A DNA stretch of 64,000 nucleotides from an uncultured Lacinutrix sp. (GCF_947500605.1 NZ_CANMSJ010000004.1:186001-250000), one strand, 5' to 3'; positions 46,366 through 56,242 are shown, counted from the first letter of the stretch. Program-made: numbers and translations. The notes: generated from the letters alone by a model not told the origin.

Positions 46366-47430
46366 ATGGGTAAATTAAAAACACAGTCATTACAGAAAAG
46401 AGATAGCGATTTAGCACAAAGCAATAAGCAATTAGATATTTTATCTAATGGTATTTTTGCAAATGGCGAATTGCCAACATTTAAAGATAAAATTTCAGAA
46501 ACAAGTCATTTTCCTTTAAAAGCTAAAAAGCTTGAAATTTTACAAATAAATGTTGGTTACATGTGCAATCAAGTTTGCGAACATTGCCATGTCGATGCAG
46601 GTCCAGACAGAAAAGAAATAATGACGCGTGAGACCATGCAACAAATTCTAGATGTTATAAAAACCACTGGAGCACACACGTTAGACTTAACAGGTGGCGC
46701 ACCAGAAATGAACCCTCATTTTAGATGGTTTGTTGAGGAAGCATCTAAAGTTGGTGTTAAGGATTTTATTGTACGTTCTAATTTAACCATTATTCGTGCT
46801 AATAAAAAATATTACGATTTACCAGATTTCTTTAAAAAATACAACATTCATGTTGTCTCTTCTATGCCACACTGGACAAGAGGAAAAACAGATAAACAGC
46901 GTGGCGAAGGCGTGTTTGACATGTCTATAAAAGCCTTACAAGAATTAAACGAACGTGGTTACGGTATGCCTGGAAGCGATTTAAAGCTAGACTTAGTATA
47001 CAATCCTAATGGCGCTTATTTACCTGGTGATCAAACAACAATGGAGAAAGATTTCAAAAAAGCCTTAATGGAAGATTTTGGAATTAATTTTCACAGTTTA
47101 TTTGCAATCACCAACTTACCAATTGCTCGTTTTTTAGATTATTTAATAGCTTCAGAAAATTACGAAGATTACATGTATGCGCTAGTTGAAGCTTACAATC
47201 CAGCTGCTGTAGAAAATGTAATGTGTACAAATACATTGTCTGTAAGTTGGGATGGTTATTTATTTGATTGCGATTTTAACCAAATGTTAGAATTACCAGT
47301 TAATAGTAAATCTAAACACATTAGCGAGTACAAAGAAGAATTATTAGAAGGTAGAAACATCGTGATTTCTCAACATTGTTATGGCTGTACTGCAGGAGCA
47401 GGAAGTAGTTGCCAAGGTGTTGTAGCTTAA
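46366..47430 (+). CDS. arsS: Arsenosugar biosynthesis radical SAM protein
   Basis: Radical SAM enzyme of 354 residues, thought to join a 5'-deoxyadenosyl group to dimethylarsenic. The [4Fe-4S] motif is Cys67-x3-Cys71-x2-Cys74 in GYMCNQVCEHCHVDAG, with the SAM-binding LDLTGGAPEMNPHF at about 105. The C-terminal Cys-rich domain ends CYGCTAGAGSSCQG (Cys338, Cys341, Cys349). In part of this family the residue corresponding to Cys349 is selenocysteine; here it is a TGC cysteine codon. It is surrounded by the AhpD-like gene, glycosyltransferases and, 10 kb downstream, arsM. ArsS family membership is clear; product not proven. Confidence 0.92.
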   Translation: MGKLKTQSLQKRDSDLAQSNKQLDILSNGIFANGELPTFKDKISETSHFPLKAKKLEILQINVGYMCNQVCEHCHVDAGPDRKEIMTRETMQQILDVIKTTGAHTLDLTGGAPEMNPHFRWFVEEASKVGVKDFIVRSNLTIIRANKKYYDLPDFFKKYNIHVVSSMPHWTRGKTDKQRGEGVFDMSIKALQELNERGYGMPGSDLKLDLVYNPNGAYLPGDQTTMEKDFKKALMEDFGINFHSLFAITNLPIARFLDYLIASENYEDYMYALVEAYNPAAVENVMCTNTLSVSWDGYLFDCDFNQMLELPVNSKSKHISEYKEELLEGRNIVISQHCYGCTAGAGSSCQGVVA

Positions 47431-47498
47431 AAACAAAATATTATCGCTTACGCGGAAAAACAAAACACATAAAATCTCTATTATTATGGAGATGATGT

Positions 47499-48182
47499 AT
47501 GACAAATAAAACAGCCATATTAATCTTTGCAAATTCTGCAAAAAAGGAAAGTTTAAACAAACCTTTCCAACATGCTGCTGTTTTATTTCAAGAGTTAAAC
47601 ATCCAAATAGAATCTAAAGTAAAGCAAACAAAACTACCTTACTTTATTGTTTCTGAAAATCTACAAATAGGAAACACCTTTGGAGAACGTTTTACAAATG
47701 CTATTCAATCTATTTTTAATAAAGGTTTCGATAATATAATTACTATTGGTAATGACACACCACATTTAAAAACGAGTCATATTAATAGTGCGCATAAAAA
47801 ACTTAAAGCTAATAATTTGGTTTTAGGGCCATCTCAAGATGGTGGTTTTTATCTTATGGGAATAAGTAAAGAGCAATTTAATGCAAAACATTTTAGAGCT
47901 TTGCCATGGCAGAGTTCTAAAATAAGACAAAGCATAACTAGCCTTTTATCTCTAGAAGAAGTTGAAGTATCATTATTAGAAACGCTTCATGATATTGATA
48001 ATGCTTTAGATGTAAAAAACGTTATAAATAGCTTTAAAAGTCTTTCTTCTTTAATTAAAAGCATTTTATTATTAATTATTACTTCCGCGAAAGCGAAAAC
48101 AACACACAACACTCAGTTTTTAGAACTGAATTTAACCTCATTACATTACAACAAAGGTTCTCCATTTATATTTTCAGTTTAA
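47499..48182 (+). CDS. DUF2064/TIGR04282 glycosyltransferase-like protein
   Basis: 227 residues of a GT-A-like family linked to arsenosugar clusters. Nucleotide-sugar region TIGNDTPHL (about 87-95) and LGPSQDGGFYLMGIS (about 109-123) are the family motifs. A second copy is at 55631. This copy is about 28 residues longer; the C-terminal tail after about residue 185 is hydrophobic then irregular, and its DNA (CTTCCGCGAAAGCG near 48090) looks like a palindromic repeat read into the frame. The start lies 68 bp after arsS. Expected role: adding a sugar or glycerol aglycone to the arsenoribose (inference). Confidence 0.78.
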   Translation: MTNKTAILIFANSAKKESLNKPFQHAAVLFQELNIQIESKVKQTKLPYFIVSENLQIGNTFGERFTNAIQSIFNKGFDNIITIGNDTPHLKTSHINSAHKKLKANNLVLGPSQDGGFYLMGISKEQFNAKHFRALPWQSSKIRQSITSLLSLEEVEVSLLETLHDIDNALDVKNVINSFKSLSSLIKSILLLIITSAKAKTTHNTQFLELNLTSLHYNKGSPFIFSV

Positions 48183-48242
48183 CAGTTTTAAGAAACGCTA
48201 TTCCACGTTTCAATACTAATAATCTATTGAAAATATATTTTA

Positions 48243-51200
48243 ATGAAACACATTTACTTGTGCGCATTGCTACTTATATCGAGTTTTAGCTTTGCCCAAA
48301 TTATAATTTCTGGTACAGTTACCAGTAAAAATGATGGCACTACTTTACCATTTGTAAATATTACAACAGATAATAATCAAGGAGCCACAACTAACGACGA
48401 TGGTTTTTATTCTATTGAAGTTCGCGATTTACAAAGCCAATTACAGTTCTCCTATTTAGGTTATAAATCGCAAACAATTACTGTTGAAAGTAATACACAA
48501 ATTGACATTCAATTAACCGAAGACGCCTCTACTTTAGACGAAGTTGTAATTACAGCCTTAGGTCTTGAGCGTGATACCAAAGAGTTGGGTTACGTGGTAC
48601 AATCGTTAAAATCTGAAGATATAACCGAAGTGAAATCGGTTAATTTTTTAGATAATTTATCTGGAAAACTAGCAGGTGTTACGGTTTCTCAAGGTGCGAC
48701 AGGAGTTGGTTCTTCATCTAAAATAACCATTCGTGGTGAAGCATCCTTTTCTAATAACAATCCCTTATTTGTTGTCGATGGTATTCCTATAAATAATAAT
48801 ACTGTTTTTAATTTTACAAACGAAGCAGCTGCTGGTTTTCAGGAAATAGATTTTGGAAATGGCGCTATGGAAGTTAATTCGGACGATATTGAAGAGGTTT
48901 CTGTTTTAAAAGGTCCGAGTGCAGCCGCATTATATGGCTCCAGAGCATCAAACGGAGTGATTGTAATTAAGACAAAAGATGGTAAAAAAACCAAAGGTTT
49001 AGGCATAAGTATTAACACTTCTCTATTTGTAGATTCTGCTTTTAGATTACCAGAATTTCAAAATTCTTATGGTCAGGGAAATTCTGGAGCATTTGAATAT
49101 ATAGATGGACTTGGTGGAGGAACAAACGATAATATCACCTATTCTTGGGGACCACAATTAGATGCTGGTGTTTTTGTATCGCAATTTGATAGTCCTGTAG
49201 TTTTACCAAATGGCACAATTGTTCGTGGTGGTGATACTTCGCTATATTCTGGTAATGCAATTACACCCACAGAATTAAAATCTAACCCAGATAATCTTAA
49301 AGATTTTTACCAAACTGGCGTAACAACCATAAACAATATTGCTATTTCTAATGGTTTCGATAATGGTGATTATCGTTTATCTTTTACAGATTTAAGAAGT
49401 GAATCTATTATTCCTGGTGTAAATTTAGATAGGCAAACCGTTGCAACAAAACTTAATTTTCAGCCTACAGAAAAAACAACTTTCTCATCCTCTATTTCTT
49501 ATACAAATTCTAGTAGTGATAATAGACCATCTAATGGTTATGGAAGTGAGAATGTAAATTATTCTTTAGTAGCTTGGGGACCACGAAGTCTTAATATTAA
49601 TAATTTACAAGACTATTGGCAACCTGGCTTAGAAGGTGTGCAACAATATTCTTTTAACTATACTTTTTTCGATAATCCTTATTTTATTTTATACGAAAAC
49701 CGAAATTCTTTTAATCGTGATCGTGTGTTTGGAAACCTTGCTTTAAAACACGAATTCTCAGACCGCTTGAGTTTGCAAGTAAGAACAGGAATGGATTATT
49801 CGACTGAAAAAAGAGAACTTAGGCGTGCCTTTTCTAGTAACCGTTTTCAAAATGGAGCTTATGCAGAACACGATGTCACTTACAGAGAAGTCAACACCGA
49901 TTTTCTTTTAAATTACAATAATAATTATGGTGATTTTAAATTAGATGTTTCAGTTGGAGGCAATAGATTAGATCAAAAAGCATCTACAAAACAATCGCAA
50001 ACAGTAAACTTAGCACAACCTGGTATTTTTAATTTAAATAATGCTGCATCTCCAATTGAGGTGTTTCAGTTTGAATCTGAAAAGCGTATAAATTCGTTCT
50101 ACGGAATTGCCAAATTAGGCTATAAAGATTATCTGTATTTAGATATTACTGGTCGTAACGATTGGTCGAGTGCTCTGGCTACTCCTTTTTCGGTAGATAA
50201 CACGTCTTTCTTTTATCCATCGGCTTCAGCAAGTTTTATTCTTTCTAATGTTATGGAGTTACCCGAAAGTATTTCATTTGCAAAATTAAGAGCAAGTGTC
50301 GCACAAGTTGGTAATGATACAGATGCTTACCAAACCTCTGGTGCTTTTGTATCGCAAACACCTTTTAATGGTCAGCCAACGTTTAGTAATCAAGATTTTA
50401 TACCTAATGCGAACTTGAAACCCGAAAGCACAACGTCTTATGAGTTTGGAGCCGATTTACGTTTCTTAAAAGACCGCTTACGTTTCGACTTTACCTATTA
50501 TAATGCTACTACTAAAGATCAAATTATATCATTACCAATTCCTATTTCTTCTGGCTACACACAGCAAGTAGTAAATGGTGGAAAAGTACAATCTAAAGGT
50601 GTCGAAATTATTGCAGGAATAACTCCAATTAGAACTAGTAACTTTTCATGGAATACTACTTTTAATTTCGCAACAAACACTGCTACTATTAAAGAATTAC
50701 CACAAGCAGATGGTAGATTAACTCTAGCATATAGTCGAATTTACGATAGTCAAAACCAAACCGTTTGGTTTCAAGTTGAAGAAGGTGGTAAAATTGGCGA
50801 TTTTTATGGAACAGGATATTTAAAAAATGAAAATGGGCAATTTATTATTGACAGCAACGGAAATTATATAGCAGATAATAATTTACAAAAACTAGGAAAC
50901 TATAATCCAGATTTTACTCTAGGCTGGAATAACGCTTTTAATTACAAAAATTGGAAAGCAAGTTTTCTATTCGATTGGAGACAAGGTGGAGAAATTGTAT
51001 CTCGAACAAGTGCACTTGGAAACGTTGGAGGTCAATTAGCAGAAACAGAATACAGACCAGATGGAGGAATTGTTGCTCAAGGCGTTACAGAGACAGGAGA
51101 ACCAAATACAATTGCGATTTCTGCTGAAAGTTATTACAGACAATTTTACGACAGAAATCACGAAGAAAATAATGTTTATGATGCTTCTTATTTAAAGCTA

Positions 51201-51434
51201 CGTCAATTTTCCATTGGTTATGGTTTTAAATTAAAAGATGGCTTTTTAGGCTTAAAAGAAGGAGGAACTATTGACTTATCCTTAATAGGAAAGAACCTTT
51301 TCGTAATTACCGAGAATCCACATTTCGATCCAGAACAACTAGCTGTCCAAGGTACCGGATTTGTAAGTGGTGTCGAAGATATAAGCTATGCATCATCTCG
51401 TAGTTTTGGTTTTAAAGCAAGTTTAAATTTCTAA
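48243..51434 (+). CDS. SusC/RagA-family TonB-dependent receptor
   Basis: 1063-residue outer-membrane transporter. Signal peptide 1-19 (ending FSFAQ), a carboxypeptidase-regulatory-like domain (about 22-100, ISGTVTSKNDGTTLPFVNI), the plug (about 110-225) with LKGPSAAALYGSRASNG, and a 22-strand barrel ending in an aromatic residue (KASLNF). It is paired with a SusD-like gene 10 bp downstream. The substrate is not evident; because it is embedded among arsenosugar genes and followed by a Na+/solute symporter, uptake of an organoarsenical, nucleoside or glycan is possible. Confidence 0.95.
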   Translation: MKHIYLCALLLISSFSFAQIIISGTVTSKNDGTTLPFVNITTDNNQGATTNDDGFYSIEVRDLQSQLQFSYLGYKSQTITVESNTQIDIQLTEDASTLDEVVITALGLERDTKELGYVVQSLKSEDITEVKSVNFLDNLSGKLAGVTVSQGATGVGSSSKITIRGEASFSNNNPLFVVDGIPINNNTVFNFTNEAAAGFQEIDFGNGAMEVNSDDIEEVSVLKGPSAAALYGSRASNGVIVIKTKDGKKTKGLGISINTSLFVDSAFRLPEFQNSYGQGNSGAFEYIDGLGGGTNDNITYSWGPQLDAGVFVSQFDSPVVLPNGTIVRGGDTSLYSGNAITPTELKSNPDNLKDFYQTGVTTINNIAISNGFDNGDYRLSFTDLRSESIIPGVNLDRQTVATKLNFQPTEKTTFSSSISYTNSSSDNRPSNGYGSENVNYSLVAWGPRSLNINNLQDYWQPGLEGVQQYSFNYTFFDNPYFILYENRNSFNRDRVFGNLALKHEFSDRLSLQVRTGMDYSTEKRELRRAFSSNRFQNGAYAEHDVTYREVNTDFLLNYNNNYGDFKLDVSVGGNRLDQKASTKQSQTVNLAQPGIFNLNNAASPIEVFQFESEKRINSFYGIAKLGYKDYLYLDITGRNDWSSALATPFSVDNTSFFYPSASASFILSNVMELPESISFAKLRASVAQVGNDTDAYQTSGAFVSQTPFNGQPTFSNQDFIPNANLKPESTTSYEFGADLRFLKDRLRFDFTYYNATTKDQIISLPIPISSGYTQQVVNGGKVQSKGVEIIAGITPIRTSNFSWNTTFNFATNTATIKELPQADGRLTLAYSRIYDSQNQTVWFQVEEGGKIGDFYGTGYLKNENGQFIIDSNGNYIADNNLQKLGNYNPDFTLGWNNAFNYKNWKASFLFDWRQGGEIVSRTSALGNVGGQLAETEYRPDGGIVAQGVTETGEPNTIAISAESYYRQFYDRNHEENNVYDASYLKLRQFSIGYGFKLKDGFLGLKEGGTIDLSLIGKNLFVITENPHFDPEQLAVQGTGFVSGVEDISYASSRSFGFKASLNF

Positions 51435-51444
51435 AAAAATAAAC

Positions 51445-52890
51445 ATGAAAAACATATTATACATATTTAGTTTTTTCGCACTTGTTTTAACCACAAGTTG
51501 CACAAAAGATTTCGAAGATATTAACACGAATCCTAATGCTCCAAATACTGTACAACCTAGCTTATTGTTAAGACAAGTGATATACGATTTTGGAGAACAA
51601 ATGAGTTACGAAGGTTTTGTGGCTGGCGATTTATTATCGCAACACAGAACAGCATTAGATTTTAATTTATTCGATCGTCATGCTTTAAAATCACCACAAT
51701 TAGGAGGTAATCCATGGCCAGTATTTTACACTAATTTACGTGATAATGAAATTATACTAAACCAGTCTAGAAGCATCAACACTTTTGCTGTTTACGAAGG
51801 TCCTGCTCTAATTCTTAAAGCTTATATGGCTTCCGGTTTAACAGACTTATTTGGAGATGTGCCTTACTTTGAAGCTTTTAATGGCAGTCTAGGTAATGTA
51901 ACACCTGCTTATAATAGTCAAGAATCTATTTATATGGATGACAACGGAATTCTTGATAATCTAGACAAAGGTATTTCAGCCATAGAAAACTACTCGCAAT
52001 CTATTGCTTTAGAAGGCGACATTTTATTTAATGGAGACTTAGATGCTTGGTTAAAATTTGCGAATGCTTTAAAAATTAAAGCTTTGCTTAGAATTTCGGA
52101 CAAAGTAGATGTTTCTGCACAACTACAAGCCATTGTTACAGAAGGTAATTACATTTCTACAAATGCTGAAAATGCTATTTTCAATTTTACAAATACAGAT
52201 CCCAACAGTTTTCGATTAGCACAATTACGTATTGGAGATTTTAATAATTTTGTTTTATCTGAAACTATGGAAAACATACTTTTAGAATTAAACGATAACC
52301 GAATAAATACTTTTTTCAAACCTTTTGCAAATTCTACTACCTCTCAATTTAATGGTTTAATTAATGGTATCGATGCATCCTCTACTTCTATTGCATTGTC
52401 GGATTATTCTTTAGCTGGCAGCGCTTTTAGAGAAGACACTTCTGTTTTAGATGCTAATTTTATTACCTCTTGGGAAATACATTTTGCTTTAGCCGAAGCG
52501 GCCCAAAAAGGACTAATAACAGCAAATGCACAAGATTTATACGAAACTGGAGTAATACAAGCTTTTGAATATTGGCAAACAGAAATGCCAGTAAACTACT
52601 TAAATGGAAATGCAGCATTTAATGCAATAGACACAACGCCTTTAGAACAAATTATAACTCAAAAATGGATTGCTAACATTATTAATGGTTATGAAGGTTG
52701 GGTAGAATACAGGCGAACTGGTTTTCCAGAATTCAATGCTATTTCTGCCAGTTTAAATAACAACTTAATTCCAGTAAGGATGCCTTATCCTGCAGAGGAA
52801 GAAGCTTTAAATGCAGAGCACTATCAACAAGCGGCAAGCGCTACTAATAGCAACAGTATTAATTTCCCAGTTTGGTGGGACGAAAACTAA
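51445..52890 (+). CDS. SusD/RagB-family surface lipoprotein
   Basis: 481 residues. The N-terminal lipobox (ALVLTTSCTKDFEDINTNP, Cys20) indicates an exported lipoprotein, and the body is the helical SusD-like fold: NWPVF-type early region, LILKAYMASGLTDLFGDVPYFEAF TPR block (about 120-140) and C-terminal GYEGWVEYRRTGFPEF and PVRMPYPAEEE, typical of the family. It should sit as a lid on the SusC partner upstream. Ligand unknown. Confidence 0.93.
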   Translation: MKNILYIFSFFALVLTTSCTKDFEDINTNPNAPNTVQPSLLLRQVIYDFGEQMSYEGFVAGDLLSQHRTALDFNLFDRHALKSPQLGGNPWPVFYTNLRDNEIILNQSRSINTFAVYEGPALILKAYMASGLTDLFGDVPYFEAFNGSLGNVTPAYNSQESIYMDDNGILDNLDKGISAIENYSQSIALEGDILFNGDLDAWLKFANALKIKALLRISDKVDVSAQLQAIVTEGNYISTNAENAIFNFTNTDPNSFRLAQLRIGDFNNFVLSETMENILLELNDNRINTFFKPFANSTTSQFNGLINGIDASSTSIALSDYSLAGSAFREDTSVLDANFITSWEIHFALAEAAQKGLITANAQDLYETGVIQAFEYWQTEMPVNYLNGNAAFNAIDTTPLEQIITQKWIANIINGYEGWVEYRRTGFPEFNAISASLNNNLIPVRMPYPAEEEALNAEHYQQAASATNSNSINFPVWWDEN

Positions 52891-52893
52891 AAG

Positions 52894-54228
52894 ATGAGTA
52901 CAGAAATATGGCAATGGATTTTAGTAGTGGGATCAAGTTTAATCTTGTTCTTATTGTCTCCATTTGCAAAAACTACAGATCAGTTTTTTAAGGCAGTCCA
53001 TAAAAAGAAAGCGCCAAATACATTAGTGCTTACAGGCAGCCTTATTATCTCATGGATTTTTGCCAAGAGTATAACCAATGCCGCAAATTTAGGTTTAGAT
53101 TTTGGTATTGTGGGTGGTGTAGCTTATGCTGGTTATTATTTATCTTTTACAGTGGCAGGTTTACTTATTTACAAAATGAGGACTGTTGGCGGATTTGAAA
53201 GCATTCATCAATTCTTAACTACTAAATTTGGAAAAGGAGCGATGGCTTTATTTTCCATTCTTATTGCTATACGTTTATTTAATGAAGTATGGAGTAACAC
53301 CATGGTAATTGGTAGTTATTTTGGAAAAACTGGTAGTAACAACTATTATTTAGCCATTATTGTTTTCACTTTATTAACACTCGCTTATGCTATTAAAGGA
53401 GGTTTAAGTAGTTCTATTTTTACAGACATTATACAAATGGTACTTTTTGCTATTTTACTATTAGTGATACTATGGAATATATTTTCAATTGAAGATTTTA
53501 GCGCCACAGATGTTGTTACTTCTGGATCTTGGACTTTCGAATTAGGTTTAAACTTATTTTTCGCAGCCATTATTCAATCTTTTAGTTATCCGTTTCACGA
53601 TCCCGTTTTAACAGACAGAGCTTTTATAAGCTCACCAAAAGTAACGCGCAAAAGTTTTTTATGGGCTAGTTTACTAGGCGCCATTTGTATTATGCTTTTT
53701 AGTGTTATTGGAGTGTACGCACAAACTCAAGGTTTTAAAGGCCAAGCAGCAGTAGAAGTTGGTAAAGCCTTTGGTGTTATTATATTACTAGTTATTAATT
53801 TTATAATGATAACCTCTGCAGCCTCAACTTTAGACTCTACATTTTCATCTTTCTCAAAATTACTCGCTATAGATTTAGGCATGGTAAAAGACTTAACTTT
53901 TGGTAGAGTTTCTATGGCTGCGATAGCAATTTTAGGAACATTACCCGTTTTTTTAGATGCCGAAATTCTCTCGGCAACAACAATCTCTGGAACAATGGTC
54001 ATTGGGCTAACACCAGTTTTTTTGTTTTGGAATATTAAAGTCCCAAAAATCAGCTTTTACTTAAGTATATTTTGTGGCTTAATTTTTGGTTTTCTATTAG
54101 TTTTTAAAGCCTTTCCAGAAGCATTAATTTTTACAGAAGGAAAGTATGCCGATTTACTATGGGTAAATGTTTGGGGCATTATAAGTTGTATTACAGTGTA
54201 TTTTATACCAAAGTGGTTAAGTAAATAA
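52894..54228 (+). CDS. Sodium:solute symporter family protein
   Basis: 444 residues with about 12-13 TM helices of the SSF/LeuT-like fold. AYAIKGGLSSSIFTDIIQ (about 160-178) is the SSF signature, and FHDPVLTDRAFISSPKVTR the conserved cytoplasmic loop. It starts 3 bp after the SusD gene and ends 2 bp before the phosphoesterase-like gene, so it belongs to one transcript with SusC/SusD. It would carry across the inner membrane what SusCD imports. The solute cannot be inferred from sequence. Confidence 0.9.
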   Translation: MSTEIWQWILVVGSSLILFLLSPFAKTTDQFFKAVHKKKAPNTLVLTGSLIISWIFAKSITNAANLGLDFGIVGGVAYAGYYLSFTVAGLLIYKMRTVGGFESIHQFLTTKFGKGAMALFSILIAIRLFNEVWSNTMVIGSYFGKTGSNNYYLAIIVFTLLTLAYAIKGGLSSSIFTDIIQMVLFAILLLVILWNIFSIEDFSATDVVTSGSWTFELGLNLFFAAIIQSFSYPFHDPVLTDRAFISSPKVTRKSFLWASLLGAICIMLFSVIGVYAQTQGFKGQAAVEVGKAFGVIILLVINFIMITSAASTLDSTFSSFSKLLAIDLGMVKDLTFGRVSMAAIAILGTLPVFLDAEILSATTISGTMVIGLTPVFLFWNIKVPKISFYLSIFCGLIFGFLLVFKAFPEALIFTEGKYADLLWVNVWGIISCITVYFIPKWLSK

Positions 54229-54230
54229 AT

Positions 54231-55058
54231 ATGAATAAAAAAATAACAGATTTAGGCCTAATAAAAGGCAAAACACTTCTCTTTGGTGGTGTTTATAGTA
54301 ATCTTCAAGCACTTGAAGCTTTAAAAGCTATTGCCGAAAAAGAAAACATTCCTGCAGAAAATTGCATTTGCACAGGCGACATTGTTGGGTACTGTGCACA
54401 GCCAGAAGAAACTGTTCAGTTATTTAAAATATGGAAAGCAAAAAGCATTTTAGGTAATGTAGAAATACAATTAGCTGAAAGCGCAGAAGACTGTGGTTGC
54501 GATTTTACAGAAGGCTCTCGTTGCGATGGTTTTTCAAAATTATGGTATCCTTTTGCACAGAGTAAATTATCTAAAAATTCAATCGAATACTTAGCAACTT
54601 TACCAGATCATATTTCATTTACCTACGCTAATAAAAAAGTAACTGTTGTACATGGCGACTATTTTAATGTTTCAGAATTTGTTTTTAAATCTACAGATTG
54701 GGAACTAAAATCTAAAAACTTTGAAACTACAGAAAGCGATGTTATTATCGCTGGACATTGCGGATTGCCATTTAACCAAGAAAAAGAAAATAAACTATGG
54801 TTAAATCCTGGTGTAATTGGCATGCCTGCCAACGATGGATCTCCTCAAGTTTGGTACGCTATTTTAGATGACACTAGCGGAAGTTTGGAATTTTCGCATT
54901 ATAATCTCGACTATAACCATAAGCTTACAAACAAACTCATGCAAAACGGTTTATTGCCAGAAGAATATGCTAGAACAATAATTACTGGCATTTGGGATAA
55001 TACAGAAATACTACCTGCTATAGAAAGCGGCTTACAAGGTTTTGGGATTACGCTTTAA
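54231..55058 (+). CDS. Degenerate calcineurin-like phosphoesterase
   Basis: 275 residues with the layout of YfcE-type metallophosphoesterases, but several metal ligands are gone. The first motif D-x-H-S-N reads G-V-Y-S-N (FGGVYSNLQAL), GNH(D/E) reads LGNVEIQ, and the last GHTH reads AGHCGLP. Retained are TGDIVGYCAQPEE and VVHGDYF. A Cys-rich insert (DCGCDFTEGSRCDG, about 87-100) follows. It is probably not a normal two-metal hydrolase; a single-metal, altered-metal or binding role is possible. Tightly packed after the symporter in the arsenosugar block. Confidence 0.7.
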   Translation: MNKKITDLGLIKGKTLLFGGVYSNLQALEALKAIAEKENIPAENCICTGDIVGYCAQPEETVQLFKIWKAKSILGNVEIQLAESAEDCGCDFTEGSRCDGFSKLWYPFAQSKLSKNSIEYLATLPDHISFTYANKKVTVVHGDYFNVSEFVFKSTDWELKSKNFETTESDVIIAGHCGLPFNQEKENKLWLNPGVIGMPANDGSPQVWYAILDDTSGSLEFSHYNLDYNHKLTNKLMQNGLLPEEYARTIITGIWDNTEILPAIESGLQGFGITL

Positions 55059-55077
55059 AGCATTATTTTTAACTATT

Positions 55078-55620
55078 ATGAAATACATACTAATACTTCT
55101 TTTTACTTTTTTTTCTGCGGAAGCGATAGCTCAAAAAAACATAGACGATTTACTTAAACAATACAATGATAATGGCGTGCCTTATATTACAGTTGAAGAA
55201 CTCGCAATGCCAAAAACAGAAGCTATACTTTTCGATTCTCGCGAACCGAAGGAATATAAAGTCAGCCATTTAAAAGATGCTGTTTGTGTTGGTTATGATA
55301 ATTTCGATATTGCTTCAGTTGAAAAACAATACCCTAATAAAGATGAAAAAATAGTAGTTTATTGCTCATTAGGTATTAGAAGTGAAACCGTTGGTGAGAA
55401 ACTAAAAAAAGCAGGTTACACAAATGTTTATAATTTATATGGAGGGATTTTCGAATGGAAAAACAAGGATTTCAGTATTATAGATTCCGAAGAAAAAGAA
55501 ACCAATAAAGTCCACACTTTTAATAAAGAGTGGAGTAAATGGCTTGAAAAAGGAGATAAAATTTATGAAGAAGAGCCAAAAGTTGAGAAGAAAAAGAAAC
55601 AAAAGAAATCTAAAAAATAA
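55078..55620 (+). CDS. Exported rhodanese-domain protein
   Basis: 180 residues from the start chosen here: a signal peptide (MKYILILLFTFFSAEAIAQ), a rhodanese domain (about 30-125) with active-site loop VVYCSLGIRSETV holding the catalytic Cys, and a Lys/Glu-rich C-terminal tail ending KKKQKKSKK. An earlier in-frame ATG at 55042 overlaps the phosphoesterase-like gene and would bury the signal peptide, so 55078 is preferred. Rhodaneses move sulfur or, in some relatives, reduce arsenate; with the C-x-x-x-x-R loop either is possible. Predicted to act in the periplasm. Confidence 0.82.
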   Translation: MKYILILLFTFFSAEAIAQKNIDDLLKQYNDNGVPYITVEELAMPKTEAILFDSREPKEYKVSHLKDAVCVGYDNFDIASVEKQYPNKDEKIVVYCSLGIRSETVGEKLKKAGYTNVYNLYGGIFEWKNKDFSIIDSEEKETNKVHTFNKEWSKWLEKGDKIYEEEPKVEKKKKQKKSKK

Positions 55621-55630
55621 TTAAGCTAGA

Positions 55631-56230
55631 ATGCACAAAAACCTCATCATTACATTTACAAGAAACCCAGAGTTAGGCAAGGTGAAATCGCGCTTAGCAA
55701 AAGGTATTGGTGAAGCTTCTGCTTTAGAAGTTTACAAGTTTTTATTAGAGCATACTAAAAATGTGCTTTCTAAATTAGATTGTGACAGAGCCGTTTACTA
55801 TTCTGTAAAAATTAGAGAAGACGATATTTGGGATTCAGAAACATTTTCTAAACACCAACAATTTGGAGACGATTTAGGTGCACGTATGCAAAATGCTTTC
55901 GAAAATGGTTTTAAAAAAGGATACGAGAAAATAATAATTGTTGGTAGTGATTTATACGATTTAAATAGCGAAATAATAAATCAAGCTTTTAAACAATTAG
56001 ATACTAATGATAATGTTATTGGTCCTGCTGAAGATGGTGGTTATTATTTATTAGGCATGAAAACACTTAATCCATCAGTTTTTAACATTGAAAATTGGGG
56101 AACAGAAACTGTTTATAAACAAACCATCTCGAAATTAACTTCAAGTCTGTATGTTTTAAAGACTTTAAACGACATAGATTATGTCGAAGACTTAAAGCCT
56201 TACGATATTTTTAATAAATATTTAAAATAA
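55631..56230 (+). CDS. DUF2064/TIGR04282 glycosyltransferase, second copy
   Basis: 199 residues, same family as 47499-48182 and more typical in length. TFTRNPELGKVKSRLAKGIG (residues 7-26) resembles nucleotidyl-transferase P-loops, then FGDDLGARMQNAFENGF, IIVGSDLYDL and VIGPAEDGGYYLLGM. It starts 10 bp after the rhodanese gene. The two copies are clearly diverged, so they probably have distinct roles, for instance different acceptors on the arsenosugar (inference). Confidence 0.85.
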   Translation: MHKNLIITFTRNPELGKVKSRLAKGIGEASALEVYKFLLEHTKNVLSKLDCDRAVYYSVKIREDDIWDSETFSKHQQFGDDLGARMQNAFENGFKKGYEKIIIVGSDLYDLNSEIINQAFKQLDTNDNVIGPAEDGGYYLLGMKTLNPSVFNIENWGTETVYKQTISKLTSSLYVLKTLNDIDYVEDLKPYDIFNKYLK

Positions 56231-56242
56231 AACAAAACGATT

